A program made the position numbers and the translations under genes. From Clostridia bacterium (GTDB taxonomy: Bacteria; Bacillota; Clostridia; TANB77; CAG-508), in the NCBI GenBank assembly GCA_022790685.1, contig JAAVXQ010000115.1, positions 1-32,936 on the forward strand: 32,936 nt of DNA. Direction: 5' to 3'. Positions 9,803 through 18,916 of this stretch are shown here, piece by piece; within the stretch, counting starts at the first letter, position 1, and each line of letters begins with the position of its first letter. The notes under the pieces are model-generated. The model worked only from the letters and a program-made list of their open reading frames with translations, was not told the DNA's origin and did not search any database.

Positions 9803-10643
9803 ATGATTATTGATAAGTTAAAAAAGAGAAATAATACTGTAAAGACTGAAATAAATAAAGGAGATATACCTGTAGGAAAATGGGTTAAGTGTGACAAATG
9901 TCTAGAAATAATATATAAAGACACTCTTCACAATAACTATAGTGTATGTCCTAGTTGCGGAAATCATTTTAGATTGTCTAGTAGACGTAGAATAAGCCAA
10001 ATAACAGATGAAGGTTCTTTTAAAGCTTTTGAAGAACTTAATATAAAAACTGTCAATCCTTTAAATTTAGAAGGATATATGGAAAAGTTAGAAAATTTAA
10101 AAGAAAAGACAGGTATAGATGAAGCTGTTTTATGTGGAATTCGGCAAAATAAATTCAGAAGAAGCAGTTATTTGCGTTATGGACGGTAATTTTTTAATGG
10201 GAAGTATGGGAAGTGTTGTTGGAGAAAAAATAACATATTCTATTGAGAAAGCTATAGAATTAAAATTACCAATAATAATATTTTCTGTTTCTGGTGGAGC
10301 TAGAATGCAAGAAGGTATTATATCATTAATGCAAATGGCAAAAACTTCAAGTAGTGTTGCAAAAGCAAATGAAGCAGGAATACTGTTTATATCTGTTCTT
10401 ACTGATCCTACATATGGAGGAGTTACTGCAAGTTTTGCATCTTTAGGAGATATAATTTTAGCTGAACCAAATGCAATGATAGGATTTGCTGGACCAAGAG
10501 TTATAAAGCAGACAATTGGTCAAGAATTACCAGAGGGATTTCAAACAGCTGAATTTTTATTAGAACATGGTTTTATTGATAAAATTGTTGAGAGAAAAGA
10601 TATGAAAGAAACTTTATATAAACTAATAAAATTAAACAAATGA
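9803..10643 (+). CDS. accD: acetyl-CoA carboxylase carboxyltransferase beta subunit; needs a +1 shift at in-frame CGG 10142-10144
   Basis: Zinc ribbon CDKCLEII...CPSCGNHF in frame 1. After skipping C10142: [38 protein letters not shown]...SGGARMQEG...[30 protein letters not shown]. Confidence 0.93.
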
Positions 10644-10667
10644 TATATATAAATTATATATTAGGAG

Positions 10668-11627
10668 GTGAGTAAAATAGAAAATAATTTATTAGAGGAA
10701 ATAAAAGATCTTGAAGAAACAATTAAAGAGCTAAAAAGTATTGGTAGAGATAGAATTATTGATGCTACAGATGAAATAAAAGAAGCACAAGAAAAGATAG
10801 AAGAACTAAAAGCAAAAGTATATAAAAATCTAACTGCTTGGGATAAAGTAGAACTTGCAAGAAGCTCAAGCAGACCAACGGCATTGGATTATATTGATAG
10901 GATTTTTGATGATTTTGTAGAACTTCATGGTGATAGAGCTTTTAAAGATGATAAATCAATAGTTGGAGGGTTAGGAAGAATTGGAAATCAAAATTTTACT
11001 ATAATAGCTGAACAAAAAGGTAGAAATACAAAAGAAAATATTGAAAGAAATTTTGGAATGCCAAATCCAGAAAGTTATAGAAAATCTATTAGACTTATGA
11101 AACAAGCAGAAAAATTCAAAAGGCCAATAGTTACTTTTATTGATACAAAAGGTGCATATCCTGGTATTGGAGCAGAAGAAAGAGGTCAAGGAGAGGCAAT
11201 AGCTAGAAGTATGATGGAGATGTCTAGTTTAAAAGTACCAATAATTTCTATAGTTATAGGAGAAGGTTCAAGCGGAGGGGCTTTAGCTATAGGTATAGGT
11301 AATATTGTTATAATGCTTGAAAATTCTGTTTATTCAATATTATCACCAGAAGGATATGCTTCTATTCTTTGGAAAGATGCATCAAGAGTCAAAGAAGCTG
11401 CTGAAAAAATGAAACTTACAGCAGAAGATTTATATAATTTTAACGTTATAGATGAAATAATAAAAGAACCTTTAGGTGGTGCAGAAAAAGATATAAATTT
11501 TGTTTCAAATAGTATAAAAGATAGTATATTAAATAATTTAGAAATTTTAAACAAACTATCTGGAGAAGAACTAATTGAAAATAGATATCAAAAATTTAGA
11601 AAAATTGGAGAATATCAAAGATATTAA
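10668..11627 (+). CDS. accA: acetyl-CoA carboxylase carboxyltransferase alpha subunit (exact start uncertain)
   Basis: 319 aa ORF; LTAWDKVELARSSSRPTALDYID, DGRAF-like region, FIDTKGAYPGIGAEERGQGEAIA, GEGSSGGALAIGIG, SPEGYASILWKD. The GTG used in the track abuts the AGGAGG. Confidence 0.95.
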   Translation: MSKIENNLLEEIKDLEETIKELKSIGRDRIIDATDEIKEAQEKIEELKAKVYKNLTAWDKVELARSSSRPTALDYIDRIFDDFVELHGDRAFKDDKSIVGGLGRIGNQNFTIIAEQKGRNTKENIERNFGMPNPESYRKSIRLMKQAEKFKRPIVTFIDTKGAYPGIGAEERGQGEAIARSMMEMSSLKVPIISIVIGEGSSGGALAIGIGNIVIMLENSVYSILSPEGYASILWKDASRVKEAAEKMKLTAEDLYNFNVIDEIIKEPLGGAEKDINFVSNSIKDSILNNLEILNKLSGEELIENRYQKFRKIGEYQRY

Positions 11628-11644
11628 AGAAGGGATGAAAGAAA

Positions 11645-12415
11645 ATGATTTTAAAAGATAAAACAATTTTAATAATGGGAATTAGAAATAAATGGAGTAT
11701 TGCATATGGAGCAGCAAAATCTGCATATGACCAAGGTGCAAAATTAGTATTTACTTTTAATGGAGAAGAAAATAGAGAAAAGGTAGAAGAACTATTATCT
11801 GAATTTAAAGGCTTTAAAGCATATACTTGTGATGCTTCAAGTGATGAAGATATAGAAAAAACATTAAAAAATATTAAGCAAGATTATGGAAAAATTGATG
11901 GAATATTACATAGTATAGCTCATGCTAATACTGAAGATCTAAGAAATGATTTTATATTAACAAGTAAAGATGGATTTAGTCATGCAAATGATGTAAGTGC
12001 TTATAGTTTAGTTGCTATATCAAGAATTGCAAGAAATATAGAACTTTTAAACCAAGATGCAAGTATAGTGGCTTTAACTTATTATGGCTCTACAAAAGTG
12101 TTACCAGGATATAATGTAATGGGAGTTGCAAAAGCAGCATTAGAATGTAGTGTAAGATATTTAGCAGATAATTTAGGACCAATGGGTATAAGAGTAAATG
12201 CTATATCAGCAGGGCCAATTAAGACTTTATCTGCAAAAGGAATAAAAGATTTTAGTACTATTCTTAATGTAGTAGAAGAAAAGGCACCACTTAGAAGAAA
12301 TGTTACAACAGAAGAAGTTGGAAATTCAGTAGCATTTTTAATGAGTGATATGTCTAGGGCGATTACAGGGCAAATTATTTATGCAGACAGTGGATATAAT
12401 ATAATGGGAATATAA
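11645..12415 (+). CDS. fabI: enoyl-ACP reductase (NADH), FabI-type
   Basis: 256 aa SDR; MGIRNKWSIAYGAAKSAYDQGA, LTYYGSTKVLPGYNVMGVAKAALE, SAGPIKTLSAKGI. Confidence 0.94.
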   Translation: MILKDKTILIMGIRNKWSIAYGAAKSAYDQGAKLVFTFNGEENREKVEELLSEFKGFKAYTCDASSDEDIEKTLKNIKQDYGKIDGILHSIAHANTEDLRNDFILTSKDGFSHANDVSAYSLVAISRIARNIELLNQDASIVALTYYGSTKVLPGYNVMGVAKAALECSVRYLADNLGPMGIRVNAISAGPIKTLSAKGIKDFSTILNVVEEKAPLRRNVTTEEVGNSVAFLMSDMSRAITGQIIYADSGYNIMGI

Positions 12416-12434
12416 CTATTAATTAAAACACACT

Positions 12435-12466
12435 AAATATGGGCGAAGGAAACGCCTATATTTTTT
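12435..12466 (+). terminator. rho-independent terminator after fabI
   Basis: AAATATGGGCG / loop AAGGAAA / CGCCTATATTT (11 pairs including one G-T), followed by further T residues. Confidence 0.75.
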
Positions 12467-12473
12467 AAAAGAT

Positions 12474-12494
12474 ATCTAGTATAAAATACTAGAT
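12474..12494 (+). promoter_or_regulatory. 21-bp inverted repeat upstream of fabK, candidate operator
   Basis: ATCTAGTAT-AAA-ATACTAGAT, a perfect 9-bp inverted repeat between the fabI terminator and the fabK ATG (12587). Confidence 0.45.
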
Positions 12495-12586
12495 AAAGAA
12501 CTTAAAAAGAACACTAAACGAGTTTACGCAGAATAGGAAATTTAAAAATTTAATTGAAAATAAATTTATTAAGGAGAAAATATAAT

Positions 12587-13674
12587 ATGAAATTACCAGA
12601 ATTAAAAATAGGAGACTTAGTTTCAAAACTTCCAATAATTCAAGGGGGGATGGGAGTACGGTATATCTCGTTCAAATTTAGCGGGTGCTGTAGCTAAAGA
12701 AGGTGGAGTTGGAGTAATATCAACAGCTCAGATTGGCTTTGATGAACCAGATTTTGAGACAAATACATTAAAAGCTAATTTAAGATCTTTAGAAAAACAT
12801 ATAAAAAAGGCAAAAGAAATCTCAAAAGGAAATGGAATAGTAGCAATAAATATAATGTCTGTTACTAACTTTTATAAGGAGAATGTAAAAAAAGCTATAG
12901 AAAGTGGGATAGACTTAATAATATCAGGTGCAGGTCTTCCAAAAGAACTTCCAAAATTAATACAAGGAACTAATGTAAAAATTGCACCTATTATATCTTC
13001 TGCAAGAGGAGCTGCTTTAATGATAAAATTATGGGCAAAACAAAATCATATACCAGATATGATTGTTGTAGAAGGGCCAGAAGCTGGTGGACACTTAGGA
13101 TTTTCAAAGGAGGAATTAAAAGAGGAAAATAAGAAAAATATATATGAAATTGTAAGAGAAGTAGTAGATAAAGTTAAAGAATTTGAAGAAGAGTTTAAGA
13201 AAAAAATTCCTGTTATAGCTGCAGGAGGAATTTATAATGGAAAAGATATTATATCTGCTTTAAAGGCAGGTGCTTCTGGAGTCCAAATGGCGACAAGATT
13301 TGTTGCAACAGAAGAATGTGATGCTGATATTAAATATAAAGAAGCATATATAAAAGCTACAAAAGAAGAAATAGAAATAGTACAAAGTCCAGTGGGAATG
13401 CCAGGTAGAGCAATAAGAAATAAATTTATTGAAGAAGTAGAAGAAAGAAAAGAAAAAGGAATAAAAGGTATTAATAGCAAGTGTTTAGGTTGTATAAAAA
13501 CTTGTAATCCTAAAGAAACTCCATATTGTATAACAAGAGCATTAATTAATGCGGTAAAAGGCGACATAGATAATAGTTTATTATTTGTACGGAAGTAATG
13601 CTTATAGAATAAATGCAATTACAACTGTAAAACAATTAATGAAGGAACTTACTTTAGAAGCTGAAAGTCTATAA
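12587..13674 (+). CDS. fabK: FabK/NPD-type flavin enoyl-ACP reductase or nitronate monooxygenase; needs two +1 shifts, at CGG 12659-12661 and CGG 13590-13592
   Basis: MKLPELKIGDLVSKLPIIQGGMGV | (skip C12659) GISRSNLAGAVAKEGGVGVISTAQIGF...VAINIMSVTNF...GPEAGGHLGF...PVIAAGGIYNG...GASGVQMATRFVATEEC...CLGCIKTCNPKETPYCITRALINAVKGDIDNSLLFV | (skip C13590) GSNAYRINAITTVKQLMKELTLEAESL*. Confidence 0.9.
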
Positions 13675-13725
13675 GCAAAAGGTATATTTGTAAATGTTTT
13701 AATAAAAAGATAGCAAAGTAACAAT

Positions 13726-13764
13726 AAAAAATCACCTAGAATATAATATTTTAGGTGATTTTTT
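13726..13764 (+). terminator. rho-independent terminator whose 3' arm contains the RBS of the next gene
   Basis: AAAAAATCACCTA (13726-13738) / TAGGTGATTTTTT (13752-13764), a perfect 13-bp inverted repeat directly abutting ATG 13765. AGGTGA lies in the 3' arm. Confidence 0.7.
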
Positions 13765-14626
13765 ATGAAACTAGGATTAAGTTTAGCAGGCGGAGGAATT
13801 AAAGGAGTATCACATATTGGAGCAATAAAAGCTTTAAAAGAAGCAAATATAAAATTTGATTATATTTCTGGAACTTCTTCTGGAAGTATCATAGCGACTT
13901 TATATGCATGTGGATTTTCTACTGAGGAAATGTATGATATTTTTAAAAGATATAGTAAAGAAATAAATTATATAGATAGTATAAATGTAAAAAAAGCAAT
14001 TAAAGGAATATTTACAGGAAAAGGTTTTAATATAGATGGACTAAATAGTGGAAGGAAAATAAGCAAACTTGTAAATGAAGTATGTGGGAAAAAAGGAATA
14101 ACTAATATAAATCAAATAAAAATGCCTCTTTTAATACCTGCTGTAAATATATATAATGAAGAAGTGTATGTTTTTTCTAATAATGTGCTTGGAAATAAAA
14201 ATGATGATGTAAAATATATAAATAGTGTTAATATTGGCTTAGCTGTGCAAGCAAGTTGCAGTTATCCTCGGAATCTTTTCTCCTTGCAGATATAAGAAGG
14301 AACTTTTAGTGGATGGAGGTATTGCTGAAAATTTACCCTGGAGAGAAACCAAAAGAGCAGGAGCTGATAAAGTTTTAAGTATTGTGTTTGGTAATAAAAC
14401 ACCAGAGAGCTGTTGTAAAAATATATATGAAGTGGTAAATAAGTCTTTTTCAATACTTTGTCATGAACTTTCTAAATATGAATGGGATGGAACAGATTAT
14501 TTGTTAGAAATAAAAGAGCCTAATATTGGTTTATTAGATAAAAAACATATAGATGAATTATATAATGAAGGTTATATTCAAACTAAACTAAAAATAAGTG
14601 ATATAAAGAAAAAGTTAATTATTTAA
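13765..14626 (+). CDS. patatin-like phospholipase; needs a +1 shift at in-frame CGG 14269-14271
   Basis: LGLSLAGGGIKGVSHIGAIKAL, GTSSGS (GxSxG), ...VQASCSYP | (skip C14269) GIFSPCRYKKELLVDGGIAENLPWRETKRAGADKVLSIVF... Catalytic DGG lies after the shift. Confidence 0.9.
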
Positions 14627-14636
14627 AATATAGAGT

Positions 14637-14724
14637 AAAGTTAATATAAAATATTTTAGTAGTAAAACATATTTATGGATTTACCATATGACCTTGCACG
14701 AAAAAATATTTATATTAACTTTTT
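14637..14724 (+). terminator. long hairpin / composite terminator-like structure
   Basis: AAAGTTAATATAAAATATTTT (14637-14657) pairs with AAAATATTTATATTAACTTT (about 14703-14722) with one bulge, then a T run. The loop contains a second hairpin, catatttatgg...ccatatg. Confidence 0.5.
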
Positions 14725-14874
14725 TATTATACAAAATATATTTGAATTTATACCATTAGTTTTATACCAAAAATATTTTAATAAATTATTTATTTTAATA
14801 CAACCAAATAAAAAAAGATGGTAATATATAGATGTAAGATATCTTAAAATAAGGAGTTTAAACTTAAAAATAAA

Positions 14875-15414
14875 ATGGAAGATAAGAAAATATATAGTTA
14901 TTTTGAAGGTAAAGAAATTAATATGGAAGAACTGGTAAAAGATTATATAAATTATGTAAAAGCCATTATTAAGAATTCATATATAAAATTACCAGAAGAA
15001 GATAATGAGGAAATTATTGTAGATGTTTTTTTTAGTTTTTGGAAAAATAAGGACAAGCTAGATATTAATAAAAAAACTTCTCCATATATAGCTAGCATAA
15101 CAAATAATTTATTAAAGAAAAAATGTAGAAATCTAAAAGTTATTAGTAGTAATATTGATGATTACATGGATAAAATATTTGATGATTCTGATATAGAAAT
15201 AGATTATTTTCAAAGTGAAATAAATAAAGAAATTATTAATTTACTAGATAAACTAAAAAAAGAAGATAAAGATATTTTTATTTTGTACTACTATGAAAAT
15301 AGAAAGATAAAAGAAATTTCATTGCATTTAAAGATGTCTGAGGAAAAAGTAAAATCAAAGCTTTTTAGAACTAGAAAAAGAATTAGAAAAATGTTAAAGA
15401 AAGGAGGATATTAA
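14875..15414 (+). CDS. RNA polymerase sigma factor, sigma-70/ECF family
   Basis: 179 aa; region 2-like N-terminus (DNEEIIVDVFFSFWKNKDKL) and region 4-like ...KLKKEDKDIFILYYYENRKIKEISLHLKMSEEKVKSKLFRTRKRIRKML. Confidence 0.85.
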   Translation: MEDKKIYSYFEGKEINMEELVKDYINYVKAIIKNSYIKLPEEDNEEIIVDVFFSFWKNKDKLDINKKTSPYIASITNNLLKKKCRNLKVISSNIDDYMDKIFDDSDIEIDYFQSEINKEIINLLDKLKKEDKDIFILYYYENRKIKEISLHLKMSEEKVKSKLFRTRKRIRKMLKKGGY

Positions 15415-15415
15415 A

Positions 15416-16772
15416 ATGTTAGAAAAAGATAATGAGCTATTGAATAGAATAAAATTAAATATTGCAGTAGAAAATTTAAAAGAAGAATTAGCAAAAGAGC
15501 ATTTAGAAAAAAATATTCTCCGGAAATAAAGTAGGAGGAATGTTAGAATTGAAGAAAAAAGTAATAGGATTTGTTTGCATATGTTTTATAATATTTTCAG
15601 GAGTGTGTGTTGGTGCAAATTATGAAAAAATCATGGAAAAATTTGAAAGAGGTTTGGGTAATGGCATAGATAAGGCTGTAGATAATGGATATATACAAAC
15701 TCCAAATATGAATTATATAGAATCAGAAGCTGTAACTTCGAATGAAAATTCAGGAGTTGTTATAGAGGGAGTAAAGATAGATACTAAGATAAAAGATTTT
15801 TTGATGGATGATTTAAATATAAGTACACAATTTGAAATTAAAATAAATGAAGATATAGATAGTGTTATAAATTTAAATAATTTAAAAAGTATAGATTTAA
15901 AAGATTTAATTGTAACTGATGAAAATAAAAAAATATTATTTTGTATGGACAGACAAATATTTGAAGAATATTGTAAAGAAAATAATTTATCATATGAATT
16001 TACAGAATTTAATGAAAATGTATATAATTGTGGATTAAATAATTTTATACAGAGAAAAGATACAAAAAATTCTGTAATAGATTTTCAATACAATATGTAT
16101 ACTGATGGTGAATCTTTTCCAAATAGTAAAACTTTATATTTTAAATTCACAAAATTAATTTTAACAGAACAAAATAAAGAAGGCGAAACTGATATTGATT
16201 TAAGAAATAAAGCTATTATTAAAGGGGATTGGGAAATAAAAGTAGATGTACCAAGAAAAATGTATGAAAGGACAAGCATAAATTACAAAGTATTAAATAT
16301 AGATAATAAAGATTTTGAAGTTTACAATGCAAAAGTATCTGATACTGGTTTTGAGATTGGAGTTGTTATATCTAATATAAAGAAACCAGAAAATTTTCCA
16401 AAAGAAAAAATGGAAAAAATCTTTACAATAAATGAAGATTATGAAAGTGGAAAAATATCAGAAGAAGAAGCACAAAGTTTAAAGCAAGAATATGCAGAGT
16501 GGATTGATAGATGGAATCCAATTGCTATTACTGATTATGCGTTTGTAAGTAACGAAGAAGTCAAATCATCTTATGTTGAAAATTCAAAAGGAGAAAAATT
16601 TTATTGTACTTTAAGTCCAGGAAGAAGAGCAAATATGGAATGGTTAGAAGGAGATAAATATGATTTTTATGAAACTTTTGGACTTACAAAATATGATATG
16701 ACTGATAAAATTAAAGTAGTATTATTTTATTACAATACTACTGTTGTGATAGAATTTCAAAAAAATAATTAA
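15416..16772 (+). CDS. anti-sigma factor-like membrane protein; needs a +1 shift at in-frame CGG 15521-15523
   Basis: Overlapping/adjacent start to the sigma gene: MLEKDNELLNRIKLNIAVENLKEELAKEHLEKNIL | (skip C15521) GNKVGGMLELKKKVIGFVCICFIIFSGVCVGANYEK... One TM then an extracellular domain. The track's ORF begins at the internal ATG 15540. Confidence 0.75.
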
Positions 16773-16781
16773 AATATTTAT

Positions 16782-16815
16782 AAAATATGCTTTAGAAATA
16801 AAGCATATTTTTTGC
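16782..16815 (+). terminator. rho-independent terminator
   Basis: AAAATATGCTTTA (16782-16794) / GAAA / TAAAGCATATTTT (16799-16811) plus a T run. Confidence 0.8.
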
Positions 16816-16927
16816 TTAAAACCTATTGACTGCATGAATTCCTTATGGTAATATACAAACATAAGTTTCTTGTTTTAAAAATTCACATTTATTTAATAAA
16901 ATAGAAATATAATAGGAGAAATTTGAT

Positions 16928-17620
16928 ATGGTAAATGATATAAGAAATAGATTATTAGAACTTTCAGATGAGAAATATAGAGACTTTAATAAAAAGCTAT
17001 GCCCAGATACTGAAAGAGAGATGCTTGGTATAAGAGTTCCAGTTTTAAGAAAATTTGCTAAAGAAATTGTAAAAGAGAATAATTGGGAAAAATTTGTAAA
17101 AAATGATAAAGTAAAATACTTTGAAGAAGTGTTATTACAAGGTTTAATAATTGGATATAGTAAAATTACTTTTAAAGAAAAATTAGAATATATAAAAATA
17201 TTTGTACCAAGAATAGATAGTTGGGCGATTTCTGATACTTTTGTACCAACTCTTAAAATAAAGCAAAAAGAATTAGAAGAATATTGGAAATTTATTTTAT
17301 TATATACTAAATCAAAAAAAGAATATGAAGTTAGATTTAGTATAATATCAATGTTAGATTATTTTATAACAGAAGAATATGTAGATGAGGTAATAAAAAA
17401 TCTAGATAAAATAAATCACGAAGGGTATTATGTAAAAATGGGAGTAGCTTGGACTTTGGCTGAAATAGGTATAAAGTTTAATAATAAAGCTATGAAATAT
17501 TTAGAGGGTAAAAATAATTTAGATAAATTCACTTTTAATAAAACCTTGCAAAAGATGATAGAGTCTTATAGAATATCAGATTCACAAAAGGATATTTTAA
17601 GGAAAATGAAAAGAAAATAA
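16928..17620 (+). CDS. DNA alkylation repair protein, AlkD-like HEAT-repeat family
   Basis: 230 aa; EREMLGIRVPVLRKFAKEI, RIDSWAISDTFVPTLK, YVKMGVAWTLAEIGIKF. Confidence 0.88.
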   Translation: MVNDIRNRLLELSDEKYRDFNKKLCPDTEREMLGIRVPVLRKFAKEIVKENNWEKFVKNDKVKYFEEVLLQGLIIGYSKITFKEKLEYIKIFVPRIDSWAISDTFVPTLKIKQKELEEYWKFILLYTKSKKEYEVRFSIISMLDYFITEEYVDEVIKNLDKINHEGYYVKMGVAWTLAEIGIKFNNKAMKYLEGKNNLDKFTFNKTLQKMIESYRISDSQKDILRKMKRK

Positions 17621-17667
17621 AACTTAAGAAAGGAGAATTTCAATATTAATATTGAAATTAAAATAAT

Positions 17668-18756
17668 ATGATTATATATAGCATTCCAGTTTATATATTA
17701 ATATTTTTTATATACTCATTTGCTGGTTGGTTTATGGAATCAGTAGGGGGAATATTTAAAGAAAAAAGATTTATAAATAGAGGTTTTCTTATAGGTCCAT
17801 ATTGCCCAGTATATGGGTTTGGAGTTGTATTAATAACAATACTACTTCAAAAATATACAAATGATGTAATAGTACTATTTTTCTTAGCTATTTTGATATG
17901 TGGAACTTTAGAGTATGCTACTAGCTATTTTATGGAAAAATTTTTTAATGCAAGATGGTGGGATTATTCTAAAAATAAATTTAATATAAATGGAAGAATA
18001 TGTTTAGAAACTTTATTACCCTTTGGTATTGCAGGAAGTTTAATTATTTGTGTAGTAAATCCATTTATAATAAAGTATGTAAATATGATACCAGAAAATA
18101 TTGTAAGCATTATATCTTATGGTTTATTAGGAATTTTTATCCTAGATTCAGTAGTATCTTTTATTATAATAAATGGATTTAAAAATGAAACTTATGCAGA
18201 GGGGGATAATACTGAAGAAATGTCTAATAAGGTAAAAGAAGTGGCTGGAGAAATAACAGATAAGGTAATTGATAAAACAGAAAGGTTGGCCGATAAAGTT
18301 ATAGATAAAACAGAAGATGTACTTATGAAAGCAAGTTCAGATGTAATAGTATTTAGTAGAAGACTAAAGGTGCGAGGATTAAAATTTGAAAGAAGAATTC
18401 ATAAATATACAAGTAAGAAAATGTCAAAAGTTCTTAAATACGATCCAAGTATTTTTACAAAAAAACTTAAAGACAATAAAAAATTATTAGAAATGAAAAT
18501 TAGAGAAGGAAAACTAGAACTAGACTATAGAATTAAAGACACTAAAAATGTAGTAAATAATATTATTAAAGAAAGCAAGAATACTTTAAATGAAAAAGTA
18601 GAAAATTTTAAAATTTCTTCAGAAGAATTTACTAAACAAATAAAAAGTAAAGTAATGAAAAAATCAATTTTTCATAGAAGATTATTAGATGCTTTTCCTA
18701 ACTTAAAAGCAAATGTAATAATAAAAGAAAAAGATAAAACTAAAAAAGAAAAATAA
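17668..18756 (+). CDS. putative ABC transporter permease family membrane protein (CmpB-like) with a charged C-terminal extension
   Basis: 362 aa; IFFIYSFAGWFMESVGGIFKEKRFINRGFLIGPYCPVYGFGVV, FFNARWWDYSKNKFNINGRICLETLLPFGIAG, then a long Lys/Glu-rich helical tail. Confidence 0.82.
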   Translation: MIIYSIPVYILIFFIYSFAGWFMESVGGIFKEKRFINRGFLIGPYCPVYGFGVVLITILLQKYTNDVIVLFFLAILICGTLEYATSYFMEKFFNARWWDYSKNKFNINGRICLETLLPFGIAGSLIICVVNPFIIKYVNMIPENIVSIISYGLLGIFILDSVVSFIIINGFKNETYAEGDNTEEMSNKVKEVAGEITDKVIDKTERLADKVIDKTEDVLMKASSDVIVFSRRLKVRGLKFERRIHKYTSKKMSKVLKYDPSIFTKKLKDNKKLLEMKIREGKLELDYRIKDTKNVVNNIIKESKNTLNEKVENFKISSEEFTKQIKSKVMKKSIFHRRLLDAFPNLKANVIIKEKDKTKKEK

Positions 18757-18916
18757 AATTTTCTATAACTTATATTCTTAAGAAATTTAGTACTTCTGTA
18801 CATGAATTTTCTAAATATAAAATTGTAATTTTTTACTTTAAATCACTATTTTACTATGAAAAGATAAATAATTGTGATATATTAAAATATATCTATTAAA
18901 TATAGGAGGGAATAAT

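Noticed and set aside
8005-14626. Reading accC, accD, fabK and the patatin gene as pseudogenes broken by random frameshifts
   Set aside because: All breaks have the same sign and the same trigger codon (in-frame CGG), both halves are intact and conserved, and there are no premature stops elsewhere. Two are normally essential genes.
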